From Desulfobulbaceae bacterium (lineage in GTDB: Bacteria; Desulfobacterota; Desulfobulbia; Desulfobulbales; SURF-16), in contig JALNXE010000010.1 in the NCBI GenBank assembly GCA_023230525.1, positions 3,869 through 67,868 on the forward strand: a DNA stretch of 64,000 nt. The letters run 5' to 3'. The translations under genes and the position numbers were made by a program. Shown in pieces: positions 60,077-64,000 of the stretch. The notes under the pieces are model-generated. The model had not been told where the DNA came from and searched no databases. It saw nothing but the letters and a program-made list of their open reading frames with translations. Each line of letters opens with the position of its first letter. The stretch's first letter is position 1.

Positions 60077-61381
60077 TCAGTTGCCAGTGCCTAACTGACC
60101 TGCTGGAGTTAGTTCAACCTTGGCATGAGATGTAGCCCCGGCCAAGGCGTTCAGCTTAAGTCCCGCGCCCACCAAACCAAGGAACATGGGAAAGACAGTT
60201 ACATTCATGATGATATTCTGAACAACCGAGATCACCATGAAGTAGCAACATGCGGCGGACAACCCATAGTTGATAATAATCAGATTATTTCTCCGGGTGA
60301 GAAAAAAGAGGGCATTGGCAGCCAGAAAAAGGATGTAGGTCAGGACGGTAAAAAAACCGCATTCAAACCAGAGCAGGAGATAATCGTTGTGAGGGGGGCT
60401 AACGGCTTTTAGCTGTCGCTGCAAGACGATCGGTGCCGTGCCTGCCCCATAGCCCAGGATTGGCCGTTCAAGGACAAGCCCGAAGATTTTCTTCCAGTAC
60501 ATGGCCCGTCCTTCAAAAGTATTCTTACTGCCATATTCAGTTTTTATTTCCAATTCCTGAAAACGTTCCGCCATGACCGTTCCAAAAACAAGGAAAATAG
60601 CCGTGAAACCGATAATCAACCATTTCAAATTGATACGTCTGTGGAATCGTAAGGATGCTATGATGAGGCCAAAGGTCAGTGCGATCCATGAACCACGGTT
60701 GAGGGACAGCACGAGCGAAATGATAAGCGACAAGAAAGCAAGAACCACAAACGCCCGCTTCACCTTGCCTGTTTCTCTGGCGAGCCAGATGATTGTCGAA
60801 CAGATAATAAGACACAAAAACTCGCCATAGGCATTATACTCGCCCAGGAAACTGTCAATACGTTTGCCCGCGTAAAACTCGCCTTTCCAGGCAGAGCCGG
60901 TCCCGGCAATATACTGATAGTAGCCAAAAGCCATAGGAACGATAGAACAGTAGAGGAGAGCCTTGATGAAGAACATGAAGTCCTGTTCATTTTTGATATT
61001 ATTGTACATAAGGATGAACATCATCACCCCGGTTAAGAACTTAAGGCTCCAGGCAATAGTCGCAAAGTAGTCGATGGAAAAAAAAGAACTCCCGACAAAA
61101 AAGAACAGCATGAGATATAGATAAACCGAATTTCTGGGTAAAAAAGTGCGGGTCCGCGAGAAAAGTGTCAGAAAAAAGACATAGACAATCAACAGCACCG
61201 GAAAGATTCCAGTAAGCGGCAATGTCCCGATCAATCTGTATTGGTTATAGGCAAACGGTTGAACAAGCGGCCGGAATAAAAAATAAAAGCAAGCAAACCG
61301 CTTAGGCGACCGTATGAGGCCCAGCAAGACCAAAACGAGAAGACATGTGATGGCGATGGCATAGAGAGGAGTACCGCCCAT
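60077..61381 (-). CDS. O-antigen ligase/polymerase family membrane protein (Wzy/WaaL-like)
   Basis: This 434-residue protein has about ten to twelve membrane helices. A large periplasmic loop follows FLVFGTVMAERFQ and leads into a typical Wzy_C segment (ILGYGAGTAPIVLQRQ, then SPPHNDYLLLWFECG). In this cluster, with Wzx and Wzz-like partners, a polymerase role is most likely. The ATG at 61381 overlaps the previous stop (TGATG). Confidence 0.87.
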   Translation of the reverse strand: MGGTPLYAIAITCLLVLVLLGLIRSPKRFACFYFLFRPLVQPFAYNQYRLIGTLPLTGIFPVLLIVYVFFLTLFSRTRTFLPRNSVYLYLMLFFFVGSSFFSIDYFATIAWSLKFLTGVMMFILMYNNIKNEQDFMFFIKALLYCSIVPMAFGYYQYIAGTGSAWKGEFYAGKRIDSFLGEYNAYGEFLCLIICSTIIWLARETGKVKRAFVVLAFLSLIISLVLSLNRGSWIALTFGLIIASLRFHRRINLKWLIIGFTAIFLVFGTVMAERFQELEIKTEYGSKNTFEGRAMYWKKIFGLVLERPILGYGAGTAPIVLQRQLKAVSPPHNDYLLLWFECGFFTVLTYILFLAANALFFLTRRNNLIIINYGLSAACCYFMVISVVQNIIMNVTVFPMFLGLVGAGLKLNALAGATSHAKVELTPAGQLGTGN

Positions 61382-61962
61382 CAAGATGCCTCCTGCTGCC
61401 TTGCCCCATGGCAGGTGAAAGCATTTTGCTCCGTCGTATTAATCTCTTCGACAGGTGGACTGTGCAGAGCTTCGCACCATTTTCCACTTACAAAGTCGTA
61501 CCGTTTGATCACCTTTGCAGGGTTACCCACAACCAATGAATAGGGAGGAACATCCTTCGTGACCACGGCACCGGCGCCAATGATAGCACCCTGACCAACC
61601 TTCACCCCGCAGAGAACGATACTGTTCATCCCCACAAAGACAGAGTCTTCGATAGTTGTCGTGGTAAAATGATCAGATTTGCCGACCAAGCCCATTTTCG
61701 CCTTTGCCCAGTCATGTGCCAAAATCTTGCTCCCATTACTGATAATGCATTTGTTGCCAATACGAACCTTTGCGTTACGATGAGTGTCAATCCAGGCCCC
61801 AAAGCTAATAAGTGTACCATCTCCAATCTCGACCCCCTTAAGCCGATAAAAAAGCACTAACACATGACGAATTGCGATAAAGGCTTTACGGTGAAATTTC
61901 ATATTTTTTTTAATCTTCACAATTATTGACTTCAGCGGATAACGTGCAACCCGCAATCTCAT
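61381..61962 (-). CDS. Hexapeptide-repeat acyltransferase (CatB/WbbJ-like)
   Basis: This 193-residue protein has a basic N-terminus, then hexapeptide repeats from about residue 50 (VEIGDGTLISFGAWID, VRIGNKCIISNGSKILAHD, VKVGQGAIIGAGAVVTKDVPPYSLVVGNPAKVIKRYD). This is the left-handed helix of sugar O- or N-acetyltransferases. A trimeric cytoplasmic enzyme acting on a sugar of the repeat unit is likely. The ATG at 61962 has AAGAGG upstream, and that site lies within the end of a hairpin-forming element. A TTG further upstream is unlikely. Confidence 0.87.
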   Translation of the reverse strand: MRLRVARYPLKSIIVKIKKNMKFHRKAFIAIRHVLVLFYRLKGVEIGDGTLISFGAWIDTHRNAKVRIGNKCIISNGSKILAHDWAKAKMGLVGKSDHFTTTTIEDSVFVGMNSIVLCGVKVGQGAIIGAGAVVTKDVPPYSLVVGNPAKVIKRYDFVSGKWCEALHSPPVEEINTTEQNAFTCHGARQQEAS

Positions 61963-61974
61963 TACTATCAGAGC

Positions 61975-62100
61975 CTCTTGCAAAAGTCATAAAAGCCACA
62001 CATCCGCCATTTCAACCGAAGTGAGAAATCATTAGAAAATCAGCCAAGCGAAAGATTTCTCATTTTGTTCGAAATGGCCCATAATGGACTTTTGCAAGAG
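61975..62100. mobile_element. MITE-like element with terminal inverted repeats
   Basis: CTCTTGCAAAAGTC (61975-61988) and GACTTTTGCAAGAG (62087-62100) are perfect 14-bp terminal repeats. Further inside, CCATTTC/GAAATGG and GAGAAATC/GATTTCTC continue the symmetry, so the 126-bp element can fold into one imperfect hairpin. It encodes no protein. A flanking target duplication is not obvious. It separates the acyltransferase gene from the second FrhB-like gene. Confidence 0.65.
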
Positions 62101-62173
62101 TCTACCATTTTACCTCATTGGAGGCAAACTCGAGTTCGGGTTACACACTTAACTAGCGAGGAGCTAATTATTT

Positions 62174-63475
62174 CTAGATTTTTTCCCCTGCGGACGATAC
62201 AAAAGACCTCTCAATGGGTATCCTCCTGTATTTCAACTTACACCTTAAATAAAGATTCAAGGCCAGTCTTCTTTTGCAAAGAGATTGAACACCATAATAT
62301 TTCAACGCATTGAGTAGATCAGAGAAGGTATAATCATCAAGAGTTGCCATGATTTTAGGGATGCCTCCTCCCTTATACCTGGTTGCCCGACAAAAGGCCA
62401 AGCGGGCTGAAAGCATCCGTTTTTTGTTATCTGGCTGAATAGCACGGAGTAGATCCTTCTCGTTCAAAGGGGATTTTGAGATGACACCATCCCTGGCAGC
62501 AGCATTAAAAAGCAAAGCAGCTTTCTCATTTCTGACGATGCAGATTGATTTTCCAGAACCCGCGTTTTTCCTTTCTTCAGGAAGCCACAAATCACCAAAT
62601 GACAGATCTGCCAATTCTGAGCTTTTATCATGACACAATGAGCAGCGATGGGGATCGTGCAAACACATAAGCGGATAATAGCTTTTGTAATCGACCAATA
62701 CTTTTTCGCCATCCGACGTAATAACTTCCAGTTTGCCAGGCCATCCGTTTCCTCTGTATTTGAGGCTGAGTACTGAATCTAATGAAATATCTAAACGCCT
62801 CATTAGAGTTTTTAGCCCGTTAACCGACCTCCCGGATGCGCAAAGGAGTCCGAATGATAATTTGATTCGTTTTTTTAGTTTAGGACTTTTTAGTTGCGCT
62901 TTACGAATGGCGTGAATGTGGCAAGGAAGGCCAACCACCGCATACCGCCCTTCTTTGTCTAAGATTTCGCGCAAAGCAATATTAGTGGGAAAGAGACAAT
63001 GCTTTGAGCCTGCAGCGTTAATGACTTCATCAATGCTTCTGGCAATAAATGATTTAGACTGCCATGGTATTTCGGGACTCATTCCTGTTACCAAAGCACC
63101 ATCTATGTGATTATTTTCAAAGAGATAGCTTAGAAGTGCGGTGACCATTCCTCCAGACGAACAGTTGTGTCGGAGTTCATCATTAATGGCATACGCCTTA
63201 TATCCGGCCAGATAGTGACCAATCCTGTGGTTGTCTGGAACACGCCCCCAGAGTATACGATTCAGCGTGTCGTAGTCGGCAACTGCTCCGGGGCAGATTA
63301 CCCAACACAAATCGCAATTGTTACACGCGTTGCTATCCACCTTCGGTAAGAAAACCCCTTGGCACTCGTCCAGTTCCATGGATATGGCATTTTTAGGGCA
63401 AATTGCCATACACGTACCACAACCCAGGCAGAGATCGTGTTTAACAACATTTTTAATCAGGGTGTTCATTAGCAT
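62174..63475 (-). CDS. Second FrhB/FdhB-like iron-sulfur protein
   Basis: This 433-residue relative of the protein at 58854 has two ferredoxin motifs (CLGCGTCMAICP and CNNCDLCWVICP). The FrhB domains follow, with HNCSSGGMVTALLSYL, VVGLPCHIHAIRKA, RCSLCHDKSSELADLSFGDLW and CRATRYKGGG. It differs enough from the first copy to suggest a distinct substrate. Three near starts exist (GTG 63481, ATG 63475, ATG 63469); 63475 is chosen for a GAG five bases upstream. The DNA is lower in GC than most of the window. It is separated from the rest of the cluster by the MITE-like element. Confidence 0.82.
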   Translation of the reverse strand: MLMNTLIKNVVKHDLCLGCGTCMAICPKNAISMELDECQGVFLPKVDSNACNNCDLCWVICPGAVADYDTLNRILWGRVPDNHRIGHYLAGYKAYAINDELRHNCSSGGMVTALLSYLFENNHIDGALVTGMSPEIPWQSKSFIARSIDEVINAAGSKHCLFPTNIALREILDKEGRYAVVGLPCHIHAIRKAQLKSPKLKKRIKLSFGLLCASGRSVNGLKTLMRRLDISLDSVLSLKYRGNGWPGKLEVITSDGEKVLVDYKSYYPLMCLHDPHRCSLCHDKSSELADLSFGDLWLPEERKNAGSGKSICIVRNEKAALLFNAAARDGVISKSPLNEKDLLRAIQPDNKKRMLSARLAFCRATRYKGGGIPKIMATLDDYTFSDLLNALKYYGVQSLCKRRLALNLYLRCKLKYRRIPIERSFVSSAGEKI

Positions 63476-63806
63476 ATTCACTCAGGGTAGTTATTCATAA
63501 CCCAGGACTTGGCGCAGGGCATGCCTATCTTGGCAAACGTCCTGTCGATATTTTTTGTAAAATGAACCTCTTCCATTTAGCTTATCTCAATTAAGGGGAA
63601 AGAAGAGACGATATACAATAATTCTCATTAATTTTCAAAGTGCATTGCAAAATGTTTACCACCACCTTCAACAAATAGAAGTAATCTCCATAGGGGAAAC
63701 CATTATCAAAGAGATTATTTTTCTTGTTGTACTAATCCAACGATATGCTACTTTTACGAAAAATATTTTCCCTTTTCATGGAACTCAAACAAAAGCTAAA
63801 GATCAA
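63476..63806. other. Intergenic gap before the gmd gene
   Basis: This roughly 330-bp AT-rich gap separates divergent genes. On the minus strand a 31-codon stretch reads into a stop just upstream of the FrhB-like gene (NGRGSFYKKYRQDV, then LRQVLGYE). This could be the tail of a lost gene but is too short to identify. No promoter or RNA structure is clear. Confidence 0.35.
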
Positions 63807-64000
63807 ATGAAAAAAGCTCTTATTTCCGGCATTACCGGCCAGGACGGCGCCTATCTGGCGGAATTTCTTCTTAAAATAAGGATATGAGGTGCACGGCATC
63901 AAGCGCCGCTCCTCTTCATTCAACACGGCGCGCATCGACCATCTTTACCGGGATCCGCATGAGCAGGAAGTCCGTTTCTTTCTCCATTACGGCGATCTCA
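63807..64000 (+). pseudogene. gmd: GDP-mannose 4,6-dehydratase, frameshifted and cut by the window edge
   Basis: The start encodes MKKALISGITGQDGAYLAEF, the NAD(P)-binding glycine motif of Gmd. After FLLK the frame stops at about 63887. In the next frame the protein resumes as GYEVHGIKRRSSSFNTARID and then HLYRDPHEQEVRFFLHYGDL to the edge. One extra base in AAAATAAGG (about 63872-63880; AAAAAAGG expected) explains the break. Intact Gmd makes GDP-4-keto-6-deoxymannose, the precursor of GDP-fucose and related sugars, for polysaccharides. The break is either a real mutation or a sequencing error. Confidence 0.85.

Noticed and set aside
63485..63600. Possible remnant of a glycan gene upstream of the second FrhB-like gene
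   Set aside because: The 31-codon stretch before a stop looks protein-like but is too short to assign.
1..64000. tRNA and rRNA genes
   Set aside because: No T-loop GGTTCGAATCC-like arms with matching acceptor stems, and no conserved rRNA segments, were seen in the intergenic gaps.

Overview
The window is a gene-dense Gram-negative chromosome segment. It encodes an LPS assembly protein (LptD), a type II secretion pseudopilin, an outer-membrane polysaccharide exporter and an exosortase. A candidate GEMM-type cyclic-dinucleotide riboswitch sits in front of a secreted multihaem cytochrome c. This combination fits a deltaproteobacterium (Desulfobacterota), perhaps near Desulfobulbales. That assignment is an inference from gene content; no rRNA or other marker is present to prove it. 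I see no tRNA, rRNA or CRISPR array.

Region 1 (1-24.4 kb) is mostly housekeeping. It holds a partial DHH phosphoesterase, lptD and ilvD on the minus strand, then a radical SAM protein and RNase G/E on the plus strand. Next come the candidate riboswitch and its cytochrome, gspG, mltG and lon. After these are a left-handed beta-helix protein, a parvulin isomerase, an unrecognised 373-residue protein, a universal stress protein and a DinG-type helicase. The region ends with a polyprenyl synthase, a divergent polysaccharide deacetylase, a SAM hydroxide adenosyltransferase, an ArsR-type regulator and a LolA-like protein with a small membrane partner.

Region 2 (24.4-40.2 kb) is an exopolysaccharide export locus of the kind that accompanies exosortases. 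Read on the minus strand from upstream, the order is a TPR lipoprotein, a Wza-like export protein, an outer-membrane barrel protein, a Wzz-like chain-length protein, a tyrosine autokinase and an ExeA-like ATPase. Three biotin genes (a BioH-like esterase, bioC, bioD) follow directly behind. Divergent from the locus is a kinase-lipoprotein-regulator trio laid out like glrK-qseG-glrR. Beyond it lies an ATP-sulfurylase/APS-kinase fusion whose sulfurylase half has lost both key arginines.

Region 3 (40.2-48.2 kb) is more plastic. It has a secreted FN3/LamG protein with a truncated duplicate of its C-terminal module. Next to this is a DUF4143 ATPase cassette flanked by 30-bp repeats, then a WbaP/WcaJ-type sugar-phosphate transferase, an exosortase fused to an EpsI domain, and a PIN toxin/Phd antitoxin pair.

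Region 4 (48.2-64 kb) is a long minus-strand polysaccharide cluster. It encodes two GT4 glycosyltransferases, a SPASM radical SAM protein, a BNR beta-propeller protein, an acyltransferase-3 protein, two pyruvyl transferases, a flippase, two FrhB-like iron-sulfur proteins, an O-antigen polymerase/ligase and a hexapeptide acetyltransferase. It ends at a frameshifted GDP-mannose 4,6-dehydratase reading off the right edge. Together regions 2-4 would start a repeat unit on undecaprenyl phosphate, decorate it, flip and polymerise it, control its length and export it, while the exosortase would process surface proteins whose genes are not in this window.
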